Below are positions 42,842 through 52,115 of a stretch of DNA of 64,000 nt, piece by piece; positions within the stretch are counted from its first letter, which is position 1; each line of letters starts with the position of its first letter. A model generated the notes under the pieces. The model saw only the letters and a program-made list of their open reading frames with translations. It searched no databases and had not been told where the DNA came from. The DNA is taken from contig QHSX01000046.1 in the NCBI GenBank assembly GCA_003221695.1, positions 1 through 64,000 of the forward strand. Direction: 5' to 3'. The DNA comes from Candidatus Rokuibacteriota bacterium (GTDB lineage: Bacteria > Methylomirabilota > Methylomirabilia > Rokubacteriales > CSP1-6). A program made the translations under genes and the position numbers.

Positions 42842-43239
42842 AGTCGACGCTCCGCGCGCCGCGGATGGCCGCTGCGCGGTTTGCTGGCCCGCCCGCTTGT
42901 CTCGATCACGTCGACCGGCCGCTGGGCGCGCGGCTGGCCGTTCTCGTCCCTGAACATCCGCGCCCCGCTCACGAGTCACGCACCGCTCGAGTGAGCGCAG
43001 AAATTCAGATTAGGGCTCGTGCCCCGGAGGTGTCAACTGCGGCGTGGTTATACATCGGGTTGGGCAGGCCCGGACCGAACCACCTCCACGCTGTGGGTCG
43101 GCCCGCTCGATCCGGCCGAACGCCTCCGCCAGAGCCCGCTCGGGCCCCCGCCACACCGTGAGATCATACCCCTACAGCCGTGATCGCAGGGCGGCGCCGC
43201 CCTGCCGCGGCGGTCCACGAACGCCAGAGGAGAAACGGG
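42842..43239. other. intergenic region between divergent bactofilin and Yip1-like genes
   Basis: No convincing gene is present. It holds one promoter candidate reading toward the bactofilin gene (43036-43007), and the AGAGGAG ribosome site of the Yip1-like gene at its right end. I see no clear promoter on the plus strand. Confidence 0.5.
43007..43036 (-). promoter_or_regulatory. candidate promoter of the bactofilin gene
   Basis: On the minus strand: TTGACA (43036-43031), an 18-nt spacer, then TAATCT (43012-43007). The -35 context AGTTGACACCTC is identical to that of the ABC operon promoter near 28976. Confidence 0.45.
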
Positions 43240-43821
43240 ATGAGCCTCCGAGATCGGGTCAAGAATATCCTGATGCAGCCTCGACGCGAGTGGCGGGTGA
43301 TCGCCAGGGAGCCTTCGAGCGTCGCCGAGTTGTACCTGTCATACGTCGCCCCGCTGGCAGCCATCGGCCCGCTGGCCTCGATCGTCGGTCTCTCGGTGAT
43401 CGGTTACGGCAACCCCGTGACGGGACGCACCCGCGTCGCGTTTGGCACGTCCATCGGCCACGCCGTCGTGGCATACGTCGGGAGTCTGATCGGTGTCTAC
43501 GTGCTCGCGCTCATCATCGAGCGCCTGACCACGACCTTCTCCGGCTGGGAGGATCAGCTCCAGGCGTTCAAGCTCGCCGCGTATTCTTGCACCGCCGCCT
43601 GGCTGGCCGGCGTCTTCCGCCTGATTCCGGCGCTGGACATCCTGATGCTCCTGGGCTTCTACAGTCTCTACCTCCTGTACCTGGGCGTTCCCGTGCTCAT
43701 GAGGGTGCCGGAACGGAGCGTCGTGGGTTACACGGCGACGGTCGTCGTCGCGGCGTTCGCCATCGTCCTCGTGATCGGCGTGATCATCACCTGGGTCGTT
43801 CCCGATTCGACGTCTCCGTGA
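43240..43821 (+). CDS. Yip1-family multi-pass membrane protein (193 aa)
   Basis: The start MSLRDRVKNILMQPRREWRV is the typical amphipathic N-terminus of bacterial Yip1-domain proteins. It is followed by five hydrophobic helices, e.g. YLSYVAPLAAIGPLASIVGL and FRLIPALDILMLLGFYSLYL. An AGAGGAG ribosome site precedes the ATG at 43240. The family's role in bacteria is not settled. The gene converges with pafA, 40 bp apart. Confidence 0.8.
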   Translation: MSLRDRVKNILMQPRREWRVIAREPSSVAELYLSYVAPLAAIGPLASIVGLSVIGYGNPVTGRTRVAFGTSIGHAVVAYVGSLIGVYVLALIIERLTTTFSGWEDQLQAFKLAAYSCTAAWLAGVFRLIPALDILMLLGFYSLYLLYLGVPVLMRVPERSVVGYTATVVVAAFAIVLVIGVIITWVVPDSTSP

Positions 43822-43861
43822 GGCGGAGGACGCCGCGACCGTCTGAGTGATCGGAAGGGCT

Positions 43862-45217
43862 TCAGAACGACCGGATCAGGCGCTCGACCCGTTCGTCGTG
43901 CGACTGGAACGGGTCCTTGCAGAGGATCGTCTCGCGCTCCGGGTCGTTGAGCTTGAGGTAGACCCAGTCCACCCGGTAGTCCTTGCCCTTGAGGTTGGCC
44001 TGCCGGATGAACTCGCCGCGGAGGCGTGCGCGCGTGGTCTGCGGCGGCACGTGCTTGGCCTGCTCGATGGTCTCGTCGTCGGTGATCCGGTCGACGTGGT
44101 CGTTGGCGACGAGACGGTAGTAGACGCCTTTGTCGGGGCGGATGTCGTGGTACTGGAGATCCAGGAGCGAGACCTTGGGGTCCCGCCACGTCAGCCGGTG
44201 GCGGTTCATGTAGTTCTCGATGAGCTGGCGCTTGATGACCCAGTCCAGCTCGCGGCCGAGCTGCATGGGGTCCGTCTCGAGCTTCCCGAGCACGTCGGTC
44301 CAGCGCGTCAGGACGTCCTTCGTCGCGGGGTCGGGGCTGATCGAGTCCACGTACCGCGTTGCGTACTCGAGGTACTCGAGCTGCATTTGGAGCGCGCTGA
44401 TCGTACGCCCGTCCTTGAGCTTGATGGCCTCCCGCAGCGTCGGATCGTGAGAGATGTCGCGGATGGCCTGCACGGGCGATTGCAGCGAATAATCGCGGTC
44501 GAAGAATCCGTCTTCGATCATGTCAAGCACGAGCGCGGTCGTCCCGATCTTCAAGTACGTCGCGACTTCAGACATATTCGAATCGCCGACGATGACGTGG
44601 AGGCGCCGATATCTCTCCGCGTCGGCGTGGGGCTCGTCGCGCGTGTTGATGATCGAGCGCGACGACGTGGTCGCGCCGGAGATCTCCTGACAGATATGCT
44701 GCGCCCGCTGGGAGAGGCAGTAGTGGAAGCCGCGTGGGGTCTGGAGCACCTTGCCGGCGCCCGCGAAGATCTGCCGGGTGACGAAGAAGGGGATGAGGGC
44801 CTCGGCCAGCCGCTGGAAACTCACGTCCCGGCTCACGAGGTAGTTCTCGTGACAGCCGTACGAGTTGCCCGCCGAGTCGGTGTTGTTCTTGAACAGCAGG
44901 ATGTTTCCCGAGATCCCGTCCTCGCGCAGGCGCTTCTCCGCCTGGTGCAGGAGGTCCTCGACGATGCGCTCGCCCGCCTTGTCGTGGATGACGAGCTCGG
45001 CCACGTCGTCGCACTCGGGCGTCGCGTACTCGGGGTGGAATCCCGTATCGAGGTACAGGCGCGCCCCGTTCTCGAGGAACACGTTGGCGTTCCGCGCGCC
45101 GGGGATCACCTTCTCGAACAAATAGCGCGCGACGTTGTCGGGGCTGAGGCGCCGCTGGCCGTTCAGGGTGCAGGTGAGACCGTATTCGTTCTCGAGACCG
45201 AAGATCCGACGCTTCAT
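43862..45217 (-). CDS. pafA: Pup-protein ligase
   Basis: PafA joins the C-terminal glutamate of Pup to lysines of target proteins, using ATP in a glutamine-synthetase-like fold. The N-terminus [20 protein letters not shown] carries the Mg-binding Glu residues. [38 protein letters not shown] and [20 protein letters not shown] are shared with Dop, but the extra Dop loop is absent, which identifies this copy as the ligase. Length 451 aa is normal. It is the last gene of the proteasome operon. A 7-codon mini-ORF ends on its start (ATGA at 45217-45214). Confidence 0.93.
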   Translation of the reverse strand: MKRRIFGLENEYGLTCTLNGQRRLSPDNVARYLFEKVIPGARNANVFLENGARLYLDTGFHPEYATPECDDVAELVIHDKAGERIVEDLLHQAEKRLREDGISGNILLFKNNTDSAGNSYGCHENYLVSRDVSFQRLAEALIPFFVTRQIFAGAGKVLQTPRGFHYCLSQRAQHICQEISGATTSSRSIINTRDEPHADAERYRRLHVIVGDSNMSEVATYLKIGTTALVLDMIEDGFFDRDYSLQSPVQAIRDISHDPTLREAIKLKDGRTISALQMQLEYLEYATRYVDSISPDPATKDVLTRWTDVLGKLETDPMQLGRELDWVIKRQLIENYMNRHRLTWRDPKVSLLDLQYHDIRPDKGVYYRLVANDHVDRITDDETIEQAKHVPPQTTRARLRGEFIRQANLKGKDYRVDWVYLKLNDPERETILCKDPFQSHDERVERLIRSF

Positions 45218-45257
45218 CGGAGGGGCGGCTCCATGCCTGCCCTCAGCCTAGCACGCC

Positions 45258-45950
45258 TTACCTCGCCGTGCCCAGGAGTTGGCCGAGCGCCTCCACGGGA
45301 ATGCGCCGGAACTTGCGCTGAACCTTCGTCCGGTCGAGGACCGCCACCTCGAGGTCGCGCTCGCTGAGCGGCTTGTTCTGCGTCACCGTCAGCGCGCGGA
45401 CGCCGAGACCGAGTGCCTCGCCGAGTGTCTGCCCCTCGCGGTAGTGGTCCTTGAGGAACCGGCGGATCTCGTCGGCCTGGCCGCCCATCGCCGCGTAGTT
45501 GTGCTCGTCCTCGATCGTGCCGTCGTAGAGGATGTGGTAGATCTCGTTCTTCGAGCCGTTCGCCTCGGCCACCTCGGCCACGAGGACCTCGACCTCGAAC
45601 GGCTTGATGTCCTGGGTGAAGATGCTCCCGAGCGCCTGCGAGTAGGCGTTCGCCAGTGCCTTGGCGGTCACGTCGCCGCGGCTGTAGGAGTACCCCTTGA
45701 CGTCCGCATGGCGGATGCCGGCGATCCGGAGGTTTTCGAACTCGTTGTATTTGCCGACGCCCGCGAAGGCGATCCGGTCGTAGATTTCCGAGATCTTATG
45801 GAGCAGGGTCGAGGGGTTCTCGGCGACCAGCAGGATGCCGTCGGCGTACTCGAGGCTGACGATGGAGCGCCCGCGCGCGATGCCCTTGCGGGCGTACTCC
45901 GCCTTGTCCTTCATCATCTGCTCGGGGCTGACGTAGTAGGGCAGCGGCAT
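45258..45950 (-). CDS. prcA: 20S proteasome alpha subunit
   Basis: The alpha ring opens and closes the bacterial 20S proteasome. YYVSPEQMMKDKAEYARKGI is the typical gating N-terminus, and SIVSLEYADGILLVAENPST begins the conserved Ntn fold without the catalytic Thr. FEVEVLVAEVAEANGSKNEI and GGQADEIRRFLKDHYREG complete it. Length 230 aa. It starts 4 nt after prcB. Rings of seven assemble with PrcB and bind the C-terminal tail of Mpa. Confidence 0.93.
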   Translation of the reverse strand: MPLPYYVSPEQMMKDKAEYARKGIARGRSIVSLEYADGILLVAENPSTLLHKISEIYDRIAFAGVGKYNEFENLRIAGIRHADVKGYSYSRGDVTAKALANAYSQALGSIFTQDIKPFEVEVLVAEVAEANGSKNEIYHILYDGTIEDEHNYAAMGGQADEIRRFLKDHYREGQTLGEALGLGVRALTVTQNKPLSERDLEVAVLDRTKVQRKFRRIPVEALGQLLGTAR

Positions 45951-45954
45951 GACG

Positions 45955-46782
45955 TCAGGCGCCCGTCGCGTTGCGGGCCCGGTCGGCGCGGATGGCCTCC
46001 CACACGCGGCGCACCTCGTCCTCGGGCACCTCGGCGAACCCGGAGCGGGTGATCAGCTTCACGGTGGGGAAAATGCCGCGCACGAGGTCGGCGCCGCCGG
46101 TGCCCACGTCCTCGTCGGCGGCGTCGAAGAGCGCCTCGAGCGTCGCCCGGAGCGCCTCCTCGCGCGTCATGTCGCGCTTCCAGAGCTTCTTGAGCGAGTC
46201 GCGGGCGTAGCTGGCGCCGGAGCCCTGCGCGTCGTAGTTGGTCTCCTCGTAACGGCCACCGGTGATGTCGTACTTGAAGAGCCGCCCGACGCCCGCCTTC
46301 TCGTCGTAACCCGCGAAGATCGGCACGACCACGAGACCTTGCATCGCGGCGGGCAGGTTCATCCGGATCATCTGACTGAGCCGGTTGGCCTTGCCCTCGA
46401 GCGAGAGGTTCTCGCCCTCCACCTTCTCGTAGTGCTCGAGCTCGGTCTGGAAGAGCCGCGCCATCTCCGTCGCGGGCCCGGCCGCGCCGGCGATGCCGAC
46501 GCCGCTCAGCTCGTCGGCCTTGAAGATCTTCTCGATTCGCCGGCTCGCGACCTGAAAGCCAGCGGTCGCCTGCCGGTCGCCGGCCATGATGACGCCGTCG
46601 CGGTACCGTACGGACAGCACCGTCGTTCCGTGCGGCGGCTCGTGCGGCACCTCCTGGGGCGTGGGCGACGCGCTCGGCATCAGGTGCGGCGCCTCGCGCC
46701 GGAGCAGGTCCATGAAGCTCGGGTTCGAGTAGTCGTTGAAGACGCCTCGCCAGCGGCCCCCCGTGTCCATCATTGCCGTCAC
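45955..46782 (-). CDS. prcB: 20S proteasome beta subunit with propeptide
   Basis: The catalytic beta subunit is made with a propeptide of about 50 residues, removed before the nucleophile Thr in PPHG-TTVLSVRYRDGVIMAG. The active-site Asp (GDRQATAG) and Lys (RIEKIFKADEL) follow at the right distances. The GTG at 46782 overlaps the dop stop (GTGA); ATG 46773 is the alternative. There is no space between dop and prcB for a pup gene, which normally lies here. Confidence 0.94.
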   Translation of the reverse strand: MTAMMDTGGRWRGVFNDYSNPSFMDLLRREAPHLMPSASPTPQEVPHEPPHGTTVLSVRYRDGVIMAGDRQATAGFQVASRRIEKIFKADELSGVGIAGAAGPATEMARLFQTELEHYEKVEGENLSLEGKANRLSQMIRMNLPAAMQGLVVVPIFAGYDEKAGVGRLFKYDITGGRYEETNYDAQGSGASYARDSLKKLWKRDMTREEALRATLEALFDAADEDVGTGGADLVRGIFPTVKLITRSGFAEVPEDEVRRVWEAIRADRARNATGA

Positions 46783-48278
46783 ATCCCGCCGCTCGACCGG
46801 GAGATGTTGCGGAGCAGGTCCGCCGCGGTCGGCGACTCGGTGAGGAGCTGGCGGACGTGCGCCTCGGTGCCGCGGAGCGGCTCGAGCATGAAGATTTTCT
46901 TCAAGGGCCCCTCTTTGAGATCGAAGATCACCGAGTCCCAGCTCGCCGACACGATCTCGTCCGCGTAGCGCTGCAGGCACATCCCGCGGAAGTACGCGCG
47001 CGTGTCCTTGGGCGGGTCGTAGATCGCCTTGGAGATCTCGTCGTCGGTGACGAGACGCTCGACGGCCTCCGCCTCCTCCAGCTTGGCGTACAGGCCCTTC
47101 CCCGGGCGGATGTCGTGGTACTGGAGGTCGATCATCTGCACGCGCGAGTCGTCCCAGGCGAGTCCGTGCTTCGCCATGTAGTTTTCGATGAGCTGGCGCT
47201 TGATCACCCAGTCCAGCTCGCGGCCGAGCCGCATGGGGTCCCCGGCGAGGCCGTCGAGCGTGTGCTCCCAGCGCGTGAGGACGTCCCCGACCCAGCCCTC
47301 CTTCTCGCGGTCGCGGTAGTAGCGCTGCGCGAGCTCGAGGAACTCTCGCTGGACGTCGACGGCGGTCACCGAGCGGCCGTCCTTGAGCCGGATGGGCTCC
47401 CGGCACGAGAGGTCTCGCGACACCTTGCGGAACGCGAGGACCGGGCTGTCGAGCGAGAGGTCGCGGTCGATGAAGTCGTCCTCGACCATGCTGAGGACGA
47501 TCGCCATCGTGCCGACCTTCAGGTAGTTGGCGATCTCGCTCAGGTTGGCGTCACCGACGATGACGTGGAGTCGACGGTACTTCTCGGGGTCGGCGTGGGG
47601 CTCGTCGCGCGTGTTGATGATCGGGCGCGAGTGCATCGTTTCCAGGCCCACCTCGGTCTCGAGGAAGTCGGCGCGCTGCGAGATCTGGTAGTCGCACTGG
47701 TCGGCGTTGTTCTCTGCGCCGACCTTGCCGGCACCGGTGAAGATCTGGCGCGTGACGAAGAAGGGCATGAGGTGCTGCACGATCCGCGCGAACGGCACCT
47801 TGCGATCCATGAGGTAGTTCTCGTGGGTGCCGTACGAGTTGCCCTTGCTATCGGTGTTGTTCTTGTAGATCAGAATGCGCTGTTCCGGGGGCGAGACCGC
47901 CTCGGCTCGCTGCCGCGACAGGTTCAGAATGCGTTCGCCAGCGCGATCCCAGATGACCAGGTCTCTTGGATTCGTCGTTTCTGGACTCGAGTACTCGGGG
48001 TGGGCGTGATCGACGTAGAAGCGCGCGCCGTTGGACAGGATGAGGTTGATGAGGCGCGACTCCTCTTTGGACGTGCCTTCTTTCTCCTCCATGTACTCGA
48101 AGCCGCGCGCGTCGCGCAGCGGACTTTCGGCCTCGTAGTCCCAGCGCACGCGCGAGGACCGGTACGTCTCGTAGGAGTTGATGAGCAGGAGAGACGAGAG
48201 GATCGGGTTGAAGTCCGGCTGGTTCTTGACCGTGATCCCGTACTCGGTCTCGATGCCCATGACTTTCGGGATGGCCAT
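46779..48278 (-). CDS. dop: Pup deamidase/depupylase
   Basis: Dop deamidates a C-terminal Gln of Pup and removes Pup from substrates. It shares the GS-like fold of PafA (MGIETEYGITVKNQPDFNPI, FYVDHAHPEYSSPETTNPRD, YKNNTDSKGNSYGTHENYLM) but has the Dop-specific insertion around RVRWDYEAESPLRDARGFEY and KEGTSKEESRL. Its presence implies a Pup ending in Gln, or at least a need for depupylation. Length 499 aa. It lies 90 bp after mpa, behind two strong hairpins. Confidence 0.93.
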   Translation of the reverse strand: MAIPKVMGIETEYGITVKNQPDFNPILSSLLLINSYETYRSSRVRWDYEAESPLRDARGFEYMEEKEGTSKEESRLINLILSNGARFYVDHAHPEYSSPETTNPRDLVIWDRAGERILNLSRQRAEAVSPPEQRILIYKNNTDSKGNSYGTHENYLMDRKVPFARIVQHLMPFFVTRQIFTGAGKVGAENNADQCDYQISQRADFLETEVGLETMHSRPIINTRDEPHADPEKYRRLHVIVGDANLSEIANYLKVGTMAIVLSMVEDDFIDRDLSLDSPVLAFRKVSRDLSCREPIRLKDGRSVTAVDVQREFLELAQRYYRDREKEGWVGDVLTRWEHTLDGLAGDPMRLGRELDWVIKRQLIENYMAKHGLAWDDSRVQMIDLQYHDIRPGKGLYAKLEEAEAVERLVTDDEISKAIYDPPKDTRAYFRGMCLQRYADEIVSASWDSVIFDLKEGPLKKIFMLEPLRGTEAHVRQLLTESPTAADLLRNISRSSGGM

Positions 48279-48307
48279 GCGGTTCCTCGCTCCCTAGAGA
48301 ACAGAAA

Positions 48308-48358
48308 CCCCTGGCCCCGGGGCCAGGGGAAGGACGAGGGGGGCGCGCCGCCCCCCTC
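48308..48358. terminator. two consecutive GC hairpins between mpa and dop
   Basis: The first is a 22-bp perfect palindrome (CCCCTGGCCCC/GGGGCCAGGGG, 48308-48329). The second has a 10-bp stem GAGGGGGGCG/CGCCCCCCTC (48336-48358) with a 3-nt loop. They lie inside the proteasome operon and could end part of the transcripts or protect the mpa mRNA, lowering dop and downstream expression. Confidence 0.7.
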
Positions 48359-48368
48359 TCGATCGCGA

Positions 48369-50177
48369 TTACAGATATTGTCCGGTGTTGACGATGCGCT
48401 CGACGCTCCGCTGCTTCTCCTTGGACTCGCCCATCAGTGGCTTCACGTAGACGATCCGCTCACCCTTCTTCCCCGCGATCTTCGCCCAGTCGTCGGGGTT
48501 CGTGGTGTTCGGCAGGTCCTCGTTCTCCTTGAACTCCTCGCGGACGGCGGTCTTGAGATCCTCGGTGGTGATGCCCTTGGGGCCGCCGCCAATCAGGCGC
48601 TTGAGTGCCAGCTTCTTGGCGCGACGGACGATGGACTCGATCATCGCACCCGAGGCGAAGTCCTTGAAGTAGAGGACTTCCTTGTCGCCGTTCGCGTACG
48701 TGACCTCGAGGAACCGGTTCTCCTCGGAGAGCGCGTACATGGCCTCCACGGCCCCGGTGATCATGACCTCGATCGTCGCGCCCATCTCTCCCCGCTTCTC
48801 CGACTCGGCGATCGGGACGTCCGCGGTGAGGTACTTCTGGAAGATGTCGGTGGCGGCGCCGCGGTCGGGCCGCTCGATCTTGATCTTCACGTCGAGCCGG
48901 CCCGGGCGAAGGATCGCCGGGTCGATGAGATCCTGCCGGTTCGAGGCTCCGATGACGATGACGTTCTTGAGGCCCTCGACGCCGTCGATCTCGGCGAGGA
49001 GCTGGGGAACGATCGTGGTCTCGACGTCCGAGGAGATGCCGGTGCCACGCGTGCGGAAGAGCGCGTCCATCTCGTCGAAGAAGACGACGACCGGGACGTC
49101 CTCGTTGGCCTTCTCCTTGGCCTTCTGGAAGATCTCGCGGATCTTCCGCTCGGTTTCGCCGACGTACTTGTTGAGGAGCTCGGGGCCCTTGATGTTGAGG
49201 AAGTAGCCCTTGATTTTCTCGCCGCGCTTCTCGGAGATCTTCTCGGCGAGGTTGTTGGCGACGGCTTTGGCGATCATGGTCTTGCCGCACCCGGGCGGTC
49301 CGTAGAGGAGCACGCCCTTGGGCGGGGTGAGCTTGTGCTCCTTATAATAGTCGGCGTAGAGGTAGGGGAGCTCGACCGCGTCCTTGATCGCCTCGATCTG
49401 GTCGATGAGCCCTCCGATATCGTCGTAGCCGATGTCCGGGACCTCTTCCAGAGTGAGATCTTCCACCTCGCTCTTCGGAAGCTTCTCCAGGAGGTATCCG
49501 GACTTGGCGTCCATGAGGATGTGGTCGCCGGTCTTGAGCCGCTGCGAGCGGAGCGGGTCGGCGATGATCCCGACCTTCTCCTCATCGGCGCGGAGCGTGA
49601 CGACCGCACGCTCGGGGTCGAGCTGCTCCTTGAGCACGACGACCTCGCCCTGGATCTCGTAGCCGGCCGCCTCGATGACGTTGAGCCCCTCGTTGAGGAT
49701 CAGCTCTTGTCCGGGCTTGAGCGCCTCGGGCTTGAGCGAGGGATGGAGGTTGACCTTGACCTTCCGGCCCTGCGAGAGGATGTTGACGGTCCCGTCGTCG
49801 TTCGGGGAGAGGTACACACCGTACGTCGAGGGCGGCGCGCAGAGCTTGTCCACTTCTTCCTTGAGCGCCGTAATCTGCTCGCGCGCCTCGTAGAGGGCGT
49901 TCACGAGCTTCTCGTTCTGGTTGAACGCCTGCACGAGCTGGCGGTTCGCCTCTCGCAGCTTGTTCTCGAGGATCATGAAGTCCTTGGGGGCGTCCTCGAG
50001 CTTCTTCCGGAGATGGACGGTCTCGGCCTCGAGCGATCGGATGTAGGCTTGCAGGTCCTGGATCTGAATTTCGTATTCCGTGAGCCGGCGGCGCGTGCTC
50101 GAATCGGACATGGAGGCGGGCAGGAACTTTGAGAAGCCCTCGCGACTGGGGCTACTCTTTTTGTCGAACTCCTTCAT
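48369..50177 (-). CDS. mpa: proteasome-activating AAA+ ATPase Mpa/ARC (602 aa)
   Basis: Mpa hexamers recognise Pup through N-terminal coiled coils, unfold the tagged protein and feed it into the 20S core. The coiled coil spans about residues 28-110 ([20 protein letters not shown]). Two OB domains follow (about 115-245), then the AAA+ domain with Walker [14 protein letters not shown] (near 291), Walker [13 protein letters not shown] (near 364) and [18 protein letters not shown]. The C-terminus is GQYL, the docking tail known in Mpa. The start follows AAGGGA, and a good promoter lies about 60 bp upstream. Confidence 0.95.
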   Translation of the reverse strand: MKEFDKKSSPSREGFSKFLPASMSDSSTRRRLTEYEIQIQDLQAYIRSLEAETVHLRKKLEDAPKDFMILENKLREANRQLVQAFNQNEKLVNALYEAREQITALKEEVDKLCAPPSTYGVYLSPNDDGTVNILSQGRKVKVNLHPSLKPEALKPGQELILNEGLNVIEAAGYEIQGEVVVLKEQLDPERAVVTLRADEEKVGIIADPLRSQRLKTGDHILMDAKSGYLLEKLPKSEVEDLTLEEVPDIGYDDIGGLIDQIEAIKDAVELPYLYADYYKEHKLTPPKGVLLYGPPGCGKTMIAKAVANNLAEKISEKRGEKIKGYFLNIKGPELLNKYVGETERKIREIFQKAKEKANEDVPVVVFFDEMDALFRTRGTGISSDVETTIVPQLLAEIDGVEGLKNVIVIGASNRQDLIDPAILRPGRLDVKIKIERPDRGAATDIFQKYLTADVPIAESEKRGEMGATIEVMITGAVEAMYALSEENRFLEVTYANGDKEVLYFKDFASGAMIESIVRRAKKLALKRLIGGGPKGITTEDLKTAVREEFKENEDLPNTTNPDDWAKIAGKKGERIVYVKPLMGESKEKQRSVERIVNTGQYL

Positions 50178-50237
50178 AGCCCATCCCTTCTCACCGGTGT
50201 GCGCCGCTCGTCCAGGAGCACTCGCCTCGTGCTCGAA

Positions 50238-50267
50238 GTATAGGCGGCTGTAAAAAAGAAAGTCAAG
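50238..50267 (-). promoter_or_regulatory. candidate sigma-70-type promoter of the proteasome operon
   Basis: On the minus strand: TTGACT (50267-50262), an 18-nt A/T-rich spacer, then TATACT (50243-50238). It lies about 60 nt upstream of the mpa start and is the best -35/-10 pair in the window. Confidence 0.65.
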
Positions 50268-50465
50268 GTTGGCCGCTTACTTACCGTCAGTTGAATCCTT
50301 GAATTTGCAGCATTTTTTACCTCATGGGCCGTTCCGGGCCCGTTCCGTGTGTTCGCTCGGTCACTGTCGGCTTTGGACAGCAAGTTTCGTACCGCGGTTC
50401 CCGTTCCTCTGCCCGTCGGAACGGCTGGCAGACGCCCAGGGTTCCACGTATATACGTATCTAAGG

Positions 50466-52031
50466 ATGTCGATGCGTGTCCGGCTCGTGCGTCTGCCCGT
50501 CATTCTCCTGACGCTCGTCCTTGCGTGGCCCTCGTTTGCGCTGTCCCAGCCCGAGAGCACGCCGGCCCCGTCCAGCACTCGGCGCGAGGTGCGCGTCGGT
50601 GTGCCGGGCGTTCCCGCGGCGCTCGATCCCGCCGTGGCGCTCGAGGGGACGATCCCCCTTATCGCGCGCCAGGTGTTCGACACACTCGTCGCCTATCACG
50701 ACGGCACGACCGACGTGGAGCCGGCACTCGCGACCCGCTGGTCCGTCTCTCGCGACGGCCTCACATGGTCGTTCACGCTGCGCGACGGCGTGCGGTTTCA
50801 CGACGGGACCCCGCTCACCGCGGCGGAGGTCACGGCGAGCTTCATGCGCCAGCTCGGTCCCGAGGGCGCCGCGACGGCCACGGTCTGGCCGGCCCTTTTC
50901 CGAGGGACACCCGGCGTCGTCAGGGAGGTGAGGGCGGCCGACACGCGCACCGTGCAGATCGTGCTCGTCCAGCCCTATGCGCCGCTTGTCACCGTGCTCG
51001 CACATCCCGGGCTGGGAGTCGTCAAGATCGTCACCGGGAGTGACGGCACGGCACGCCTGATCGGCACGGGCGCCTACCGTGTCGTCGACGCGTCTTCCGG
51101 ACGATTGGCACTCGAGGCCGTGCCCGGCTACTGGGGGTCTCCCCCGAAGTCGGAGCGTCTCGTCTTCCTCGAGGTCGATGACGACGACCAGGCCGAGGCC
51201 GAGCTCGATGCGCGGACGCTCGACGTCTGGTTCCCGCCGGGGCCGCCGCGGCGCACCGAAGGCGCGCTCTCGCTGCCCGGCCTCCGCGTCGGCTACCTCG
51301 CGTTCGAGACCGAGAAGGTGCCCTTCTCCCGGCGAAAGGTGCGCCAGGCCCTGGCCGCGGCCCTCGATCCGGTGATCATCGGCGTGGCGCTCGAGCGCGC
51401 GGCAGTTCCGCTTCAGTCGTTCTTGCCGCCGGGTATGTGGGCGCGGCGGGAAGGCTCGCCCGTGCTCGGCGGAAGCCGCCGCGCGGTCAAGACGCTGCTC
51501 ACCGAGGGCGGCTGGTCCGAGGGCTTGCGGCCCAGACTGCTCGTGCCGTCGGAGGCGTCGTCGGTGAACCTCCTCAAGGTGGCCGAGGCCATCCGGGCCG
51601 CGCTCGCCCCCCAGTCCATCCACCTCGCGCTCAGACCCGAGCCCGCCGACGCAGCGCGCGCGATCCTCCAGCGGGGCGATCACGACCTGGCGCTCCTCGA
51701 GGCGCCGGTGACGGGGGGGGACCCCCACCTGTTCCTGTTTCCGCTCTCGACGAGCGAGGCGGCGATCAAAGGACCCCGGGCCGCGAACTTCTCCTTCTAC
51801 CGGAACCCACAGCTCGACGGACTCCTGATCCGCGCCAGCCAGCTCACGTTCCGCTCCGAGCGGCAGCGGCTGTACCAGCGCGCCCAGGTCGTGCTCGCTC
51901 AGGAGCTGCCGTGGCTGCCGATCTACGTGCGCCTCAACTGGGCGCTCGCGCGAGAAGGCGTGCGGGGGCTGCGTCTGCATCCCACGGGCTTCCACCGACT
52001 CGACACCGTCACGATCGAAGCTCCGCGCTAG
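50466..52031 (+). CDS. peptide/oligopeptide-type ABC substrate-binding protein, family 5 (521 aa)
   Basis: The signal peptide is LVRLPVILLTLVLAWPSFAL. The mature part fits DppA/OppA-type proteins: LDPAVALEGTIPLIARQVFD, LATRWSVSRDGLTWSFTLRD, VRFHDGTPLTAAEVTASFMR and VPFSRRKVRQALAAALDPVI. It is reduced in the N-terminal lobe but of normal length. No permease or ATPase lies nearby, so it is an orphan receptor. It is transcribed divergently from mpa; the ATG at 50466 has AAGG just upstream. Confidence 0.88.
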   Translation: MSMRVRLVRLPVILLTLVLAWPSFALSQPESTPAPSSTRREVRVGVPGVPAALDPAVALEGTIPLIARQVFDTLVAYHDGTTDVEPALATRWSVSRDGLTWSFTLRDGVRFHDGTPLTAAEVTASFMRQLGPEGAATATVWPALFRGTPGVVREVRAADTRTVQIVLVQPYAPLVTVLAHPGLGVVKIVTGSDGTARLIGTGAYRVVDASSGRLALEAVPGYWGSPPKSERLVFLEVDDDDQAEAELDARTLDVWFPPGPPRRTEGALSLPGLRVGYLAFETEKVPFSRRKVRQALAAALDPVIIGVALERAAVPLQSFLPPGMWARREGSPVLGGSRRAVKTLLTEGGWSEGLRPRLLVPSEASSVNLLKVAEAIRAALAPQSIHLALRPEPADAARAILQRGDHDLALLEAPVTGGDPHLFLFPLSTSEAAIKGPRAANFSFYRNPQLDGLLIRASQLTFRSERQRLYQRAQVVLAQELPWLPIYVRLNWALAREGVRGLRLHPTGFHRLDTVTIEAPR

Positions 52032-52115
52032 TGTTCGTCCTCGGAGGTCGCGGTCGACCGCCGGCACGCGGCGCGGTCACGCCTCGAGCCCCGGACAAGG
52101 TGGTAGAGTGCCCCT

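Noticed and set aside
46773-50132. Plus-strand open frame of over 1100 codons across the proteasome operon
   Set aside because: It is the antisense of dop and mpa. The high G+C third position leaves the opposite strand free of stops. Its Val/Asp/Arg-rich product has no family resemblance.
50174-50683. Minus-strand ORF upstream of mpa as a possible Pup/UBact gene
   Set aside because: It overlaps the promoter and the divergent binding-protein gene, lacks a Gly-Gln/Glu C-terminus and has a Ser/Thr/Arg-rich shadow composition.
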